A DNA stretch of 64,000 nucleotides from Naasia sp. SYSU D00057 (GTDB lineage Bacteria > Actinomycetota > Actinomycetes > Actinomycetales > Microbacteriaceae): positions 496,001-560,000 of the forward strand of contig NZ_JAFMSZ010000001.1 in NCBI RefSeq assembly GCF_017916505.1. The letters are read 5' to 3'. Position 1 is the stretch's first letter, and each line of letters starts with the position of its first letter. The translations under genes and the position numbers were made by a program. Positions 1-10,662 of the stretch are shown in pieces. The notes beneath the pieces are model-generated. The model was not told the DNA's origin. It was given only the letters and a program-made list of their open reading frames with translations, and searched no databases.

Positions 1-1
1 C

Positions 2-394
2 GCCGCCTACTTCACCGCGATCTTCGTGGCACTGCTCGGCCTCGAGCTGCTCACCGGGCACTGGTTCGCCGGCATCCACCTCGTCGACGTGTACGCGCTC
101 GGCGCGGGCGACGTCCGCTACCTGGTGCCGATCGTGTTCCTGGGCACCCTCGCGCTGATGTCGATCGGCTCGGTGTTCGGGGCGGCGTGGATCCGCTTCG
201 CGGCTCCGGGCGCGGCCACCCTCGGCGTCGCGCTCGGCGTGGGGCTCGCTCTGGCGCTGCTGCTCGCCGCCCCGGTGCTCCCGGACATCGCGGCCGCGTT
301 CCGGGTGTGGTGGCTGGCCGTCGCCGCCGTAGCCGTCATCGCGCTGGCCTCGGCGGGGACGCTGCTCTTCCTCCGGGGTGCGTCGGTCCGGTGA
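2..394 (+). CDS. Integral membrane protein, C-terminal part (5' end outside window)
   Basis: The frame is open from the first complete codon, so the gene begins upstream; the GTG at 26 is probably internal. The visible 130 residues hold about four hydrophobic segments (starting in AYFTAIFVALLGLELL, then LVPIVFLGTLALMSIG, a long Ala/Leu/Val stretch, and AAVAVIALASAGTLLFL) with short polar linkers and an Arg-ending C-terminus. I recognise no catalytic motif. It could be a permease or a general membrane protein of the kind often found beside uvrB in Microbacteriaceae. It converges on uvrB, with an inverted-repeat element between the two stop codons. Confidence 0.6.
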   Translation, partial: AAYFTAIFVALLGLELLTGHWFAGIHLVDVYALGAGDVRYLVPIVFLGTLALMSIGSVFGAAWIRFAAPGAATLGVALGVGLALALLLAAPVLPDIAAAFRVWWLAVAAVAVIALASAGTLLFLRGASVR

Positions 395-399
395 GCACG

Positions 400-459
400 A
401 GTGCCCGTTCCGGCGCGAGGTGCCCTCTCTGCGAGGCACTCCGCACCGGAACGGGCACT
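400..459. terminator. Inverted-repeat element D1 in convergent gap, likely bidirectional terminator
   Basis: AGTGCCCGTTCCGG (400-413) pairs perfectly with CCGGAACGGGCACT (446-459). A nested pair GTGCC/GGCAC lies inside. It fills the 93-bp gap between the stop codons of the membrane protein and uvrB, so it can end transcripts from both sides. There is no T-tract, as usual in high-GC actinobacteria. The arm sequence recurs at 29044 and 49964-50021 (family D). Confidence 0.6.
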
Positions 460-487
460 TCTGCGTCGGCGGCCGGTCGGGTCGAGG

Positions 488-2554
<2,067 letters not shown>

Positions 2555-2561
2555 GACTTCG

Positions 2562-2567
2562 AGTGTA
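2562..2567 (-). promoter_or_regulatory. -10 box of uvrB (leaderless)
   Basis: TACACT on the - strand, ending 7 nt before the chosen ATG, so the predicted transcript starts at or next to the start codon. No clear -35 is visible. I see no SOS box in this 100-bp gap. Confidence 0.5.
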
Positions 2568-2681
2568 GGTTCGCCCTCCGACACGGTGTCTCCGTTCGCG
2601 GACGGCGCACGCTCCAGCAGCCCCTACGGGGGGATCACGACGGTCGGCGGGGCGCGGACGTCCGCAGCACCCGCGCCGCGG

Positions 2682-3278
2682 TCAGAGGGTGAGGCGTCGC
2701 CAGAGGCCGTCGACCTGCTCGCGGGTCTGCTCGAGGGTGCCGCTCGCGTCGATGACCTCGTCGGCGATGGCGAGCCGCGCCTCGTCGCTCGCCTGCGCCT
2801 CCACCCGGCGTCGGGCCTCGGCCTCGTCCATCCCGCGCAGCTCGACCATCCGGCGGACGCGCTCGTCCGCCGGCGCGTGCACGACGACGACGCGGTCGAA
2901 CTCGTCGGCGACCCGGGCCTCCGCGAGGAGCGGCACGTCGTAGACGACGACCGCGTGCGGGTCGGCGGCGAACGCCTCCCCGAAGCGCTCCCGGGAGAGC
3001 CGGCCGACCTCCGGGTGCACGATCGCGTTGAGCCGCGCGAGAGCGTTCGGGTCCTGGAAGACGATCCGGCCGAGCTTGGGCCGGTCGAGCGTCCCGTCGG
3101 CGGCGAGCACCTGGTCGCCGAACTCGCGGACGATCGCCGCGAGTCCCGGGGAACCCGGCTGCACCGCCTCGCGGGCGAGGAGGTCGGCGTCGACGACGAC
3201 GGCGCCGTGCTCGGCGAGCCGGGCGGCGACGGTGGACTTGCCGGACGCGATGCCTCCGGTGAGGCCGAGGAGGGTCAC
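2682..3278 (-). CDS. coaE: Dephospho-CoA kinase
   Basis: Phosphorylates the 3'-hydroxyl of dephospho-CoA with ATP, the last step of coenzyme A synthesis. 198 residues, typical for the single-domain enzyme; some mycobacterial forms carry a long C-terminal extension that is absent here. The P-loop GLTGGIASGKST is at the N-terminus, followed by DADLLAREAVQPG, VYDVPLLAE and VVVHAPADERVRRM. GTG start at 3278, supported by TACCGT six nt upstream. It lies between rpsA and uvrB, a common actinobacterial order, and is separated from rpsA by a strong hairpin. Confidence 0.95.
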   Translation of the reverse strand: MTLLGLTGGIASGKSTVAARLAEHGAVVVDADLLAREAVQPGSPGLAAIVREFGDQVLAADGTLDRPKLGRIVFQDPNALARLNAIVHPEVGRLSRERFGEAFAADPHAVVVYDVPLLAEARVADEFDRVVVVHAPADERVRRMVELRGMDEAEARRRVEAQASDEARLAIADEVIDASGTLEQTREQVDGLWRRLTL

Positions 3279-3284
3279 CCCTTC

Positions 3285-3290
3285 ACGGTA
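3285..3290 (-). promoter_or_regulatory. -10 box of coaE (leaderless)
   Basis: TACCGT on the - strand, six nt before the GTG start. The rpsA terminator hairpin at 3340-3371 lies just upstream, so coaE probably needs its own promoter. Confidence 0.4.
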
Positions 3291-3339
3291 CCCGTCCCCT
3301 CCCGGAGCGGACTGGGTGTTGACGAGGGGCGGGAACGAC

Positions 3340-3371
3340 GGAAGGCCGGACGCTTCCGCGTCCGGCCTTCC
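3340..3371 (-). terminator. Terminator hairpin after rpsA
   Basis: Perfect 14-bp stem: GGAAGGCCGGACGC at 3340-3353 and its complement at 3358-3371, with a four-nt loop. It starts 21 bp past the rpsA stop codon. On the - strand it is followed by a modestly T-containing GTCGTTCCC. Confidence 0.75.
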
Positions 3372-3392
3372 GGTGATCAGGCGATCGATGCC

Positions 3393-4880
3393 TCAGCTGT
3401 TGCTGGAGAGCCGCTCGCGCAGCGCCGCGAGGGACGCGTCGTCGGCGAGGGTGCCCGCCGAGCCCGAGTCGCTCGAGAACGACGACGAGGAGGACGAGGA
3501 CGAGGACGAGGAGCTGCTCGACGACGTGATGCCGGCGGCCTCATCCGCGATGCTCTTGACGATCTGCTCCTTGTGCTGCTCCCAGCGGGCCTGAGCGTCG
3601 GCGTACTCCTGCTCCCACTTGGCGCGCTGCTCCTCGAAGCCTTCCTTCCACTCGTTGGTCTCCGGGTCGAAGCCTTCGGGGAACTTGTAGTTGCCCTGCT
3701 CGTCGTACTCGGTGACCATGCCGTAGAGGGCGGCGAGGCCGGAGTCGAACTCCTGGTTGCTCGGGTCGATGCCCTCGTTGGCCTGCTTGAGGCTCAGCGA
3801 GATGCGGCGACGCTCGAGGTCGATGTCGATGATCTTCACGAAGACCTCGTCACCGACGGAGACGACCTGCTCGGCCAGCTCGACGTGCTTGCTGGAGAGC
3901 TCGGAGATGTGCACGAGGCCCTCGATGCCGTCCGCGACGCGGACGAACGCACCGAACGGCACGAGCTTCGTGACCTTGCCCGGGGCGATCTGGCCGATCG
4001 CGTGGGTCCGGGCGAAGACCTGCCACGGGTCCTCCTGCGTCGCCTTGAGCGACAGGGAGACGCGCTCGCGGTCGAGCTCGACGGAGAGCACCTCGACGGT
4101 GACCTCCTGGCCGACCTCGACGACCTCGCTGGCGTGCTCGATGTGCTTCCAGGAGAGCTCGGAGACGTGGACGAGACCGTCGACGCCGCCGAGGTCGACG
4201 AACGCACCGAAGTTGACGATCGACGAGATGACACCCTTGCGGACCTGGCCCGGGTGCAGGTTCGCGAGGAACGTGCTGCGGCTCTCGGACTGGGTCTGCT
4301 CGAGCAGGGCGCGGCGGGACAGGACCACGTTGTTGCGGTTCTTGTCGAGCTCGAGGATCTTCGCCTCGAGCTCCTGGCCCAGGTAGGGGGTGAGGTCGCG
4401 GACGCGGCGCAGCTCGATGAGCGAGGCCGGGAGGAAGCCGCGGAGTCCGATGTCGACGATCAGGCCGCCCTTGACGACCTCGATGACCGTGCCGGTGACG
4501 ACACCGTCGGCCTCCTTGATCTTCTCGACGTCGCCCCAGGCGCGCTCGTACTGGGCGCGCTTCTTCGACAGGATCAGGCGGCCTTCCTTGTCCTCCTTCT
4601 GGAGAACGAGGGCCTCGACACTGTCGCCGACGTTGACGACCTCGTTGGGGTCGACGTCGTGCTTGATGGAGAGCTCGCGGGAGGGGATGACACCCTCGGT
4701 CTTGTAGCCGACGTCGAGGAGGACCTCGTCGCGGTCGATCTTGACGACAGTGCCCTCGATCAGGTCTCCATCGTTGAAGAACTTGAGGGTCTTCTCGACC
4801 GCGGCCAGGAAGTCTTCAGCAGATCCGATGTCGTTGATCGCGACCTGCTTGGTGGCCGGGGCGGTCGTAGTGGTTGACAT
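3393..4880 (-). CDS. rpsA: 30S ribosomal protein S1
   Basis: mRNA-binding ribosomal protein that helps load transcripts on the 30S subunit. 495 residues with four S1 (OB-fold) repeats, starting near GDLIEGTVVKIDRDEVLLDVG, ADGVVTGTVIEVVKGG, VRKGVISSIVNFGAFVDLGG and QIAPGKVTKLVPFGAFV. The ATG at 4880 has GGAG upstream; in-frame codons before it encode nothing S1-like. The C-terminal tail is odd: 15 serines in a row (codons 3480-3524), then an acidic-Ser stretch ending LAALRERLSSNS. Actinobacterial S1 tails are disordered, but an uninterrupted serine run of this length is noteworthy. Monocistronic, with a long leader and its own terminator. Confidence 0.97.
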   Translation of the reverse strand: MSTTTTAPATKQVAINDIGSAEDFLAAVEKTLKFFNDGDLIEGTVVKIDRDEVLLDVGYKTEGVIPSRELSIKHDVDPNEVVNVGDSVEALVLQKEDKEGRLILSKKRAQYERAWGDVEKIKEADGVVTGTVIEVVKGGLIVDIGLRGFLPASLIELRRVRDLTPYLGQELEAKILELDKNRNNVVLSRRALLEQTQSESRSTFLANLHPGQVRKGVISSIVNFGAFVDLGGVDGLVHVSELSWKHIEHASEVVEVGQEVTVEVLSVELDRERVSLSLKATQEDPWQVFARTHAIGQIAPGKVTKLVPFGAFVRVADGIEGLVHISELSSKHVELAEQVVSVGDEVFVKIIDIDLERRRISLSLKQANEGIDPSNQEFDSGLAALYGMVTEYDEQGNYKFPEGFDPETNEWKEGFEEQRAKWEQEYADAQARWEQHKEQIVKSIADEAAGITSSSSSSSSSSSSSSSFSSDSGSAGTLADDASLAALRERLSSNS

Positions 4881-5019
4881 GTAGTAGTTGCTCCAGAATT
4901 GGACATGGTTCAGGCCACGGGCGAGAGGGTTGTCGATTTCGTCGCTCGTGGCGAGCGGACAGGTTGGTGCCGAGGCGATCCGTGCCCATGCGGGCGCGGT
5001 GCTGTTCAGACAACGTGGC

Positions 5020-5025
5020 AGTCTA
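5020..5025 (-). promoter_or_regulatory. -10 box of rpsA with ~130-nt leader
   Basis: TAGACT on the - strand. The transcript would start near 5013, giving a 5' leader of about 130 nt (4881-5013). Such leaders often carry autoregulation in ribosomal protein genes, but I see no motif that proves it. The rest of 5026-5132, up to the DUF885 stop codon, holds no gene that I can support. Confidence 0.45.
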
Positions 5026-5132
5026 ACCCGGATGGGAGTCCGACTCCACCGCGGGTTGCGCCTGCGCGGCGTCTGTGACAAGAACGCGCGAGGGCTCCCC
5101 TGCATTCCGGGGCGCCCCTCCGACGCGCCGGC

Positions 5133-6797
5133 TCAGCCGAGGACGGCGGAGCGGAGCGTGTCGAGGCCTATGCCGCCGAGGTCGAGCGCGCGGCGGTGGA
5201 AGCGCTTGATGTCGAACTCCGCACCCTCTCGCCGCGCCACCTCGTCGCGCAGCTGCTCCCAGATCCGCTGCCCCACCTTGTAGGCGGGCGCCTGGCCGGG
5301 CCAGCCGAGGTAGCGGTTCACCTCGAACCGGATGGTGGCGTCGTCCGCGTTGTAGTTGGCGCGCATGAAGGCGAGCGCCTTCTCGGCGTCCCACGTGCCG
5401 CCATCCGGGTGCGGCTTCTCGAGGTGCACCCCGAGGTCGAGGACGACGCGCGCCGCGCGCATCCGCTGGCCGTCGAGCATCCCCATCCGGTCGGCCGGGT
5501 CGTCGAGGTAGCCGAGCTCGTCCATCAGCCGCTCCGCGTAGAGGGCCCAGCCCTCGGCGTGGCCGGAGGTGCCGGCGATGCGGCGCCACGAGTTCAGCTG
5601 CGCCTTGTTGTAGGTCGCGAGGGCGATCTGCAGGTGATGCCCCGGCACGCCCTCGTGGTACACGGTGGTCGTCTCGAGCCAGGTGTCGAACTCCGTGACT
5701 CCCTCCGGCACCGACCACCACATGCGGCCGGGGCGCGCGAAGTCGTCGGACGGGCCCGTGTAGTAGATGCCGCCCGTCTGGGTGGGCGCGATGCGGCACT
5801 CGAGCGCACGCACCTCGGCGGGGATGTCGAAGTGGGTGCGGCCGAGCTCCTCGACGGCCCGGTCGCTGAGGTCCTGCATCCAGCGCTGCAGCGCGTCGGT
5901 GCCGTGCAGCTTGCGGCTCGGGTCCTGCTTGAGGTGGGCCACCGCCTCGGCGACCGTGGCGCCGGGGAGGATCTGCTCGGCGATCTGCTCCTGCTCGCGC
6001 ACCATGCGGGCGAGCTCCTCGAGCCCCCACTCGTACGTCTCGTCGAGGTCGATGGTGGCGCCGAGGAAGTCGCGGGAGGCGAGCGCGTACAGCTCGCGGC
6101 CCACCGCGTCCCGCTCCGGCGCGCGCGGGGCGAGCTCGGTCTCGAGGAAGTCGGCGAGCTCGCCGTACGCGGCGGCGGCGGCGGTCGCGCCGGCCTCCAG
6201 GTCGCGCCGCAGCGCGTCCGCGACGGGCACGCCGCCCGCCTCCGCTCCCCCGGTCAGGGTGAAGAAGAATCCGTCCGAGGCCGCGTGCCCTCGCGCCTCG
6301 CCGATGACCTCGCGCACCTGGCGGAGCGCCGGGACGACGCCCTCGTCGATGCCGCGGCGCAGCGACGCGGTATAGCCGCGGATCGCCTCGGGCACGTTGC
6401 CGAGGCGCTTGGCGATGTGCTCCCACGAGGCATCGGTGCCGGTCGGCATGAGGTCGAAGACCTCGCGGATCTCCTGGGCCGGCGACGCGATCACGTTGAG
6501 GTCGCGGAGGAACAGGCGCGCCTCGTGCTTCTCCGCGGCGAGGTCGAGCTCGCGGAGCAGGTCGGTGCGCGTCACCTCGTCGACGGCGTCCGCGGGGACC
6601 GCGGCGCGCAGCCGGTCGGCGACCTGCCGGCCGGCGGCGACGACGCGGTCGCGGCCCTCCGGTGAGTAGTCGCTGTAGCCGCCCTCGTTGCCGGGCCGGC
6701 CGAGCCAGACGGCCCACTCCGGGCACAGCTCGACGAGGGTGTCCACCCAGCCGTCGGCGATGCGGTCGATCTCGGTGCTCGTGCGCTCGTCGGTCAC
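5133..6797 (-). CDS. DUF885 family protein (putative metallopeptidase-like)
   Basis: 554 residues, the usual DUF885 length. The family hallmark YHEGVPGHHLQ is present near residue 380; its HExxxxHH-like arrangement is why these proteins are often described as putative zinc-dependent peptidases, though I know of no clear substrate. No signal peptide is visible, so it is probably cytoplasmic. GTG start at 6797, 11 bp past the EIIA stop codon; TAGGCT eight nt upstream overlaps that stop. Much longer frames on this strand read into polA and EIIA and are artefacts of high GC. Exact function unknown. Confidence 0.85.
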   Translation of the reverse strand: MTDERTSTEIDRIADGWVDTLVELCPEWAVWLGRPGNEGGYSDYSPEGRDRVVAAGRQVADRLRAAVPADAVDEVTRTDLLRELDLAAEKHEARLFLRDLNVIASPAQEIREVFDLMPTGTDASWEHIAKRLGNVPEAIRGYTASLRRGIDEGVVPALRQVREVIGEARGHAASDGFFFTLTGGAEAGGVPVADALRRDLEAGATAAAAAYGELADFLETELAPRAPERDAVGRELYALASRDFLGATIDLDETYEWGLEELARMVREQEQIAEQILPGATVAEAVAHLKQDPSRKLHGTDALQRWMQDLSDRAVEELGRTHFDIPAEVRALECRIAPTQTGGIYYTGPSDDFARPGRMWWSVPEGVTEFDTWLETTTVYHEGVPGHHLQIALATYNKAQLNSWRRIAGTSGHAEGWALYAERLMDELGYLDDPADRMGMLDGQRMRAARVVLDLGVHLEKPHPDGGTWDAEKALAFMRANYNADDATIRFEVNRYLGWPGQAPAYKVGQRIWEQLRDEVARREGAEFDIKRFHRRALDLGGIGLDTLRSAVLG

Positions 6798-6805
6798 GAG
6801 GATCG

Positions 6806-6811
6806 AGCCTA
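6806..6811 (-). promoter_or_regulatory. -10 box of the DUF885 gene, overlapping the EIIA stop codon
   Basis: TAGGCT on the - strand, eight nt before the GTG. Its first three bases are the TAG stop codon of the EIIA gene (6809-6811). The same hexamer stands before polA, lgt and the ANTAR gene. Confidence 0.45.
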
Positions 6812-7261
6812 TTCCCCGCCGAACAGGACCCGGATCTCGGCGGGCTGCCGGGCGGCGCGCAGCCGGGCCGCCTGCTCGGGGTCGAGCAGGATCTCCGCGA
6901 GGCGGGCGACGAGGGCGACGTGCCCGCCCGCGGGGGCGGCGATCCCGATGCAGACATCGACCCGGGAGCCGTCCCAGTCGACACCGTCCGGGAAGCCGAG
7001 CACGACCATCGCGCTGCGGTGCACCGCGTCCTTGCCCGCGAGCGTGCCGTGCGGGATGGCGACGCCCTCGCCGATGAACGTCGAGACGGTGTGCTCGCGC
7101 TCGAGCATCGAGTCGACGTACGCCTCCGTCACCGCGCCGGAGGCGACGAGCGCGGCGCCGCACTGGCGCACCGCGTCGAACCGGTCCTCCGCCGTGCAGT
7201 CGAGCCGGACCGCCGACTCGCCCAGCAGCTCCGCGAGAGGCTGCCGCGTCGCGCCCGCCAT
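6809..7261 (-). CDS. PTS EIIA component, mannitol/fructose type
   Basis: Phosphocarrier domain that takes phosphate from HPr and passes it to an EIIB. 150 residues, one EIIA type-2 domain. The active-site histidine is His71 in the motif EGVAIPHGT, and the C-terminal VALVARLAEILLDPEQAARL fits the family. The ATG at 7261 has a near-perfect AAGGAGG seven nt away. No EIIB, EIIC, HPr or EI gene is nearby, so it is an orphan; it may serve a transporter encoded elsewhere or act in regulation like EIIA-Ntr. It lies 29 bp after polA on the same strand and may be co-transcribed with it. Confidence 0.88.
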   Translation of the reverse strand: MAGATRQPLAELLGESAVRLDCTAEDRFDAVRQCGAALVASGAVTEAYVDSMLEREHTVSTFIGEGVAIPHGTLAGKDAVHRSAMVVLGFPDGVDWDGSRVDVCIGIAAPAGGHVALVARLAEILLDPEQAARLRAARQPAEIRVLFGGE

Positions 7262-7290
7262 CGGGTCCTCCTTCTCGATGCGCCGCCCCG

Positions 7291-9975
7291 TCAGTGGGCG
7301 GCGGCGTCCCAGTTGTCGCCGCGGCCGACCTGCACGTCGAGCGGCACGCGGAGCTCGGCGGCGTGCGCCATCCGCTCGGTCACGATGCCCTCGAGGTCGT
7401 CCCACTCCCCCGCCGCGACCTCGAACACGAGCTCGTCGTGCACCTGCAGCAGCATCCGGGAGCGGAGGTCGCGAGAGCGCAGGTCGGCGTCGATGGAGAT
7501 CATCGCGAGCTTCATGATGTCGGCCGCCGAGCCCTGGATGGGCGCGTTGAGCGCCTGCCGCTCCGCGTTGCCGCGCAGCACCCGGTTGGGGCTGTTGAGG
7601 TCGGGGAACGGGCGGCGTCGGCCGTAGATGGTCTCGGTGTACCCGTCGGCGCGCGCCTCCTCGACCACGTTGCGGAGGTAGTCGCGCACGGCGCCGAACC
7701 GGTCGAAGTAGTCGGTCATCAGCTGGCGCGCCTCGCTCTGATCGATGCGCAGCTGCTTCGACAGGCCGAACGCGCTGAGGCCGTAGGCGAGGCCGTAGGA
7801 CATCGCCTTCACCTTGGTGCGCATGACCGGCGTGACGTCGGACGGCTCGACCCGGAACACCCGGGCGCCGACGAAGCGGTGCAGGTCCTCCCCCGCGTTG
7901 AACGCCTCGATGAGGCCGGCGTCCTGCGAGAGGTGCGCCATGATCCGCATCTCGATCTGCGAGTAGTCGGCGGTGAGCAGCGTCTCGTAGCCTTCGCCGC
8001 GCACGAAGGCGGCGCGCATCCGGCGGCCCTCGGCGGCGCGGATCGGGATGTTCTGCAGGTTCGGATCGTTGGAGGAGATCCGGCCGGTGGTGGTGCCCGT
8101 CTGCTGGTAGGTGGTGTGGATGCGCCCGTCGGAGCGGATGCCGGCCTCGAGGGTGTCGATGATCTGCCGCAGCTTGCTCGCGTCGCGGTGCTGCAGGAGC
8201 AGGTCCACGAACGGGTGCGGGTTCGTGTCCATGAGGTCGGCGAGCGAGTCGGCGTCCGTCGAGTAGCCGGTCTTGGTCGACCGGGTCTTCGGCATCCCGA
8301 GCTCCTCGAAGAGCACCTGCTGCAGCTGCTTCGGCGAGCCGAGGTTGAGCTCGTGGCCGAGGACACCGAACGCCTCCTGGGCGAGCCCGTCGATCCGCTC
8401 GCCCAGCTCGCGGGACAGGGAGGACAGCAGCGGCGCGTCGACGGCGACGCCGTTCGTCTCCATCCGCGAGAGGACACGGAGAGTGGGCAGCTCGATCTCG
8501 GTGAGCACGCGGTTGTCGCGCTCGTCCATCACCCGGCGGAGGGCCTCGACGGCCCGGAACGTGTACCAGGCCTCGGTCGCGATGCCGGCGCCGTCGTCCT
8601 CCGGCACCAGCTGGTTCGGGTCCGACTGCGGCACCTCCTCGGCGAGGTAGCGCCGCACCACGTCGGTGAGCGTCTTGTCGATGCCGCTCGGCCGCAGCAG
8701 CCACCCGGCGATCTGGGTGTCGAATGCGAGGCCGCCGAGCTGCAGACCCGCCGCGGTGATCGCCTTGAGCGGCGGCTTCGCCTCGTGCACGAGCTTGTGG
8801 TCGGGGCCGGCGAGCCACTGCTCGAAGGCCGCGAACTCGGGCGCGCCCGGGTTCCACGCGACCGTCACCGACTCGGTGTCGCTCGCGACGCCGGCACCGA
8901 GGATCCGGTCGCCGGACAGCTCGATGCGGAGGCCGAGGCCGCCGGGGTGCGCGGCGGACTGCGCGCGCAGCCACTCGCCCAGCTCGTCGCCGGACAGCGT
9001 GCGCGGCGTGGGGGCGGGCGGCGCGACGCTCGGCTCCTCCGCGATCGGCGCCTCCGGGTTGCCCTCCGAGGACAGGGTGCCGCGCTCCCCCTCGAGCTTG
9101 AGGATGCGGTCGAGGATGTTGCGCATCTGCAGCCCGCCGAGCAGGTCGCGGACGGCCTTCACGTCGATCGGCTTCCGCTCGAGGTCGCCGGGGGCGATGT
9201 CGAGCTCGAGGTCGTCGATCAGCCGGTTGAGGCGCCGGTTGCGCTCGGCCCGGTCGCGCTGCTCGCGGAGGTTGTTGCCGACGACGCCCTTGATCTCGTC
9301 GGCGTGAGCGAGGATCTCGTCGAGGCTGCCGAACTGCTTCAGCCACTTGACGGCGGTCTTCTCCCCGACCTTGTCGATGCCGGGCAGGTTGTCGCTCGTC
9401 TCGCCGACGAGGGCGGCGATGTCCGGGTACTGCCATGGCTCGATGTCGTAGCGGGTGCGCACCTTCTCGACGTCGTAGCGCGTGAGGTCGGTGACACCCT
9501 GCCGCGACGGGTAGAGCAGGGTCACGTTCTCGTTGACGAGCTGGATGGTGTCCCGGTCGCCGGAGACGACGAGCACCCTGTACCCCTGCTCGGTGCCGCG
9601 CTTCGCGAGGGTGGCGAGGATGTCGTCGGCCTCGAAGTCCTCCTTCGACATGGTGACGACGTTCATCGCCTTGAGGGTGTCCTGCAGCAGGGGCACCTGC
9701 CCCTTGAACTCGGACGGCGTCTCGTTGCGGGTGCCCTTGTACTCCGGGTAGTCGCGGGTGCGGAACGACGAGCGGGAGAGGTCGAAGGCGACGCCCATGT
9801 GCGTCGGCTTCTCCTTCTGCAGCAGCACGAGCAGCATCGACAGGAACCCGTGGATGGCGTTCGTGTGCTGCCCGTTGGAGGCCTGGAAGCTGTCGACGGG
9901 GAGCGCATAGAACGCCCGGTAGGCGAGCGAATGGCCGTCGACCAGCAGGAGGGTAGGCTGATCGCTCTCTGACAC
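7291..9975 (-). CDS. polA: DNA polymerase I
   Basis: Repair and Okazaki-fragment polymerase with 5' nuclease. 894 residues. Domains in order: 5' nuclease (LLLVDGHSLAYRAFYALP, helix-hairpin-helix near DNLPGIDKVGEKTAVKWL), a vestigial 3'-5' exonuclease domain, and the palm/fingers domain with motif A LLTADYSQIEMR, motif B KAMSYGLAYGLSAFGL and motif C QVHDELVFEV. In the exonuclease region the usual DxE metal motif is not seen (it reads LGLRIELSG), so proofreading is probably lost, as in other actinobacterial PolA. GTG start at 9975 with TAGGCT six nt upstream. Divergent from the thioesterase gene. Confidence 0.97.
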   Translation of the reverse strand: MSESDQPTLLLVDGHSLAYRAFYALPVDSFQASNGQHTNAIHGFLSMLLVLLQKEKPTHMGVAFDLSRSSFRTRDYPEYKGTRNETPSEFKGQVPLLQDTLKAMNVVTMSKEDFEADDILATLAKRGTEQGYRVLVVSGDRDTIQLVNENVTLLYPSRQGVTDLTRYDVEKVRTRYDIEPWQYPDIAALVGETSDNLPGIDKVGEKTAVKWLKQFGSLDEILAHADEIKGVVGNNLREQRDRAERNRRLNRLIDDLELDIAPGDLERKPIDVKAVRDLLGGLQMRNILDRILKLEGERGTLSSEGNPEAPIAEEPSVAPPAPTPRTLSGDELGEWLRAQSAAHPGGLGLRIELSGDRILGAGVASDTESVTVAWNPGAPEFAAFEQWLAGPDHKLVHEAKPPLKAITAAGLQLGGLAFDTQIAGWLLRPSGIDKTLTDVVRRYLAEEVPQSDPNQLVPEDDGAGIATEAWYTFRAVEALRRVMDERDNRVLTEIELPTLRVLSRMETNGVAVDAPLLSSLSRELGERIDGLAQEAFGVLGHELNLGSPKQLQQVLFEELGMPKTRSTKTGYSTDADSLADLMDTNPHPFVDLLLQHRDASKLRQIIDTLEAGIRSDGRIHTTYQQTGTTTGRISSNDPNLQNIPIRAAEGRRMRAAFVRGEGYETLLTADYSQIEMRIMAHLSQDAGLIEAFNAGEDLHRFVGARVFRVEPSDVTPVMRTKVKAMSYGLAYGLSAFGLSKQLRIDQSEARQLMTDYFDRFGAVRDYLRNVVEEARADGYTETIYGRRRPFPDLNSPNRVLRGNAERQALNAPIQGSAADIMKLAMISIDADLRSRDLRSRMLLQVHDELVFEVAAGEWDDLEGIVTERMAHAAELRVPLDVQVGRGDNWDAAAH

Positions 9976-9981
9976 CCTGCA

Positions 9982-9987
9982 AGCCTA
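9982..9987 (-). promoter_or_regulatory. -10 box of polA (leaderless)
   Basis: TAGGCT on the - strand, six nt before the polA GTG, in the 52-bp divergent gap with the thioesterase gene. Confidence 0.45.
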
Positions 9988-10027
9988 GCCGCGGGGACCG
10001 ACACGCCCCTGGCGCCCCGGAGGACCG

Positions 10028-10459
10028 ATGACGACCTTCCCCGACGACATGGATCCCGAGCTGATCGACCGGCTCGTGAACACCGGGGGCGGGCTGCTGG
10101 CACGCAAGATGGGCATCGAGTTCGTCGAGATCTCCGCGTCGCACTCGGTCGCGCGGATGCCCGTCGAGGGGAACACGCAGGTGATCGGCCTGCTGCACGG
10201 CGGCGCGCACGTGGTGCTCGGCGAGTCGCTCGGCTCGGTCTCCTCCGCGGTGCACGCGGGCCCCGGCCGCTACGCCGTCGGCATCGAGATCAACGCGACC
10301 CACTCCCGCTCGGTCACCAAGGGCTGGGTGACCGCGACGTGCGAGGCGCTCGTCCTCGGCCGCACCCTGGCGACGCACCAGACGGTCGTCCGCGACGAGG
10401 AGGGCCGCCGCCTCTCCACGATCCGGATGACCAACATGCTCCGCGACAAGGAGCGGTGA
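10028..10459 (+). CDS. PaaI-type hotdog-fold thioesterase
   Basis: 143 residues, a single hotdog domain of the PaaI/YdiI type that hydrolyses acyl-CoA thioesters. The motif LHGGAHVVLGE (about residues 56-66) carries the conserved HGG and the catalytic-type Glu; GIEINATHSRSV follows, where the family has its central beta-strand. GGAGG lies seven nt before the ATG. It is divergent from polA and converges on the ANTAR gene across a repeat-filled gap. The substrate cannot be read from sequence; menaquinone-pathway DHNA-CoA hydrolases share this architecture. Confidence 0.85.
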   Translation: MTTFPDDMDPELIDRLVNTGGGLLARKMGIEFVEISASHSVARMPVEGNTQVIGLLHGGAHVVLGESLGSVSSAVHAGPGRYAVGIEINATHSRSVTKGWVTATCEALVLGRTLATHQTVVRDEEGRRLSTIRMTNMLRDKER

Positions 10460-10530
10460 GGGCTCGTCCTCTTCTGTCGCTGAGTCTGCGGGTGCCGGTG
10501 ACCTGCAGTCGAGCGCCCTCACCTGCACTC

Positions 10531-10618
10531 AGCAGGACTTTCTGCAGTGAGCAGGAGATCCGGGCTCGGAAAGTCCTGCTGACGGCGGAAAGTCCTGCTG
10601 ACCGCAGATTGTCCTGCT
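10531..10618. repeat. 19-bp-period inverted array, family A copy 1
   Basis: Forward units begin AGCAGGA at 10531 and 10550. Inverted units end TCCTGCT at 10580, 10599 and 10618. Every step is exactly 19 bp, and the second forward unit overlaps the first inverted unit by 7 bp. Unit core is AGCAGGACTTTC. It lies 72 bp past the thioesterase stop codon in a convergent gap, so it may act as a terminator or a mobile palindromic element. Confidence 0.7.
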
Positions 10619-10662
10619 GGGGGCGAGTCGGCTGAGCGCTGGGGACGGTGACGCTGTCCCTC

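Noticed and set aside
7294-9972. Open frame of 892 codons opposite polA
   Set aside because: Mirror of polA codon for codon; not a gene.
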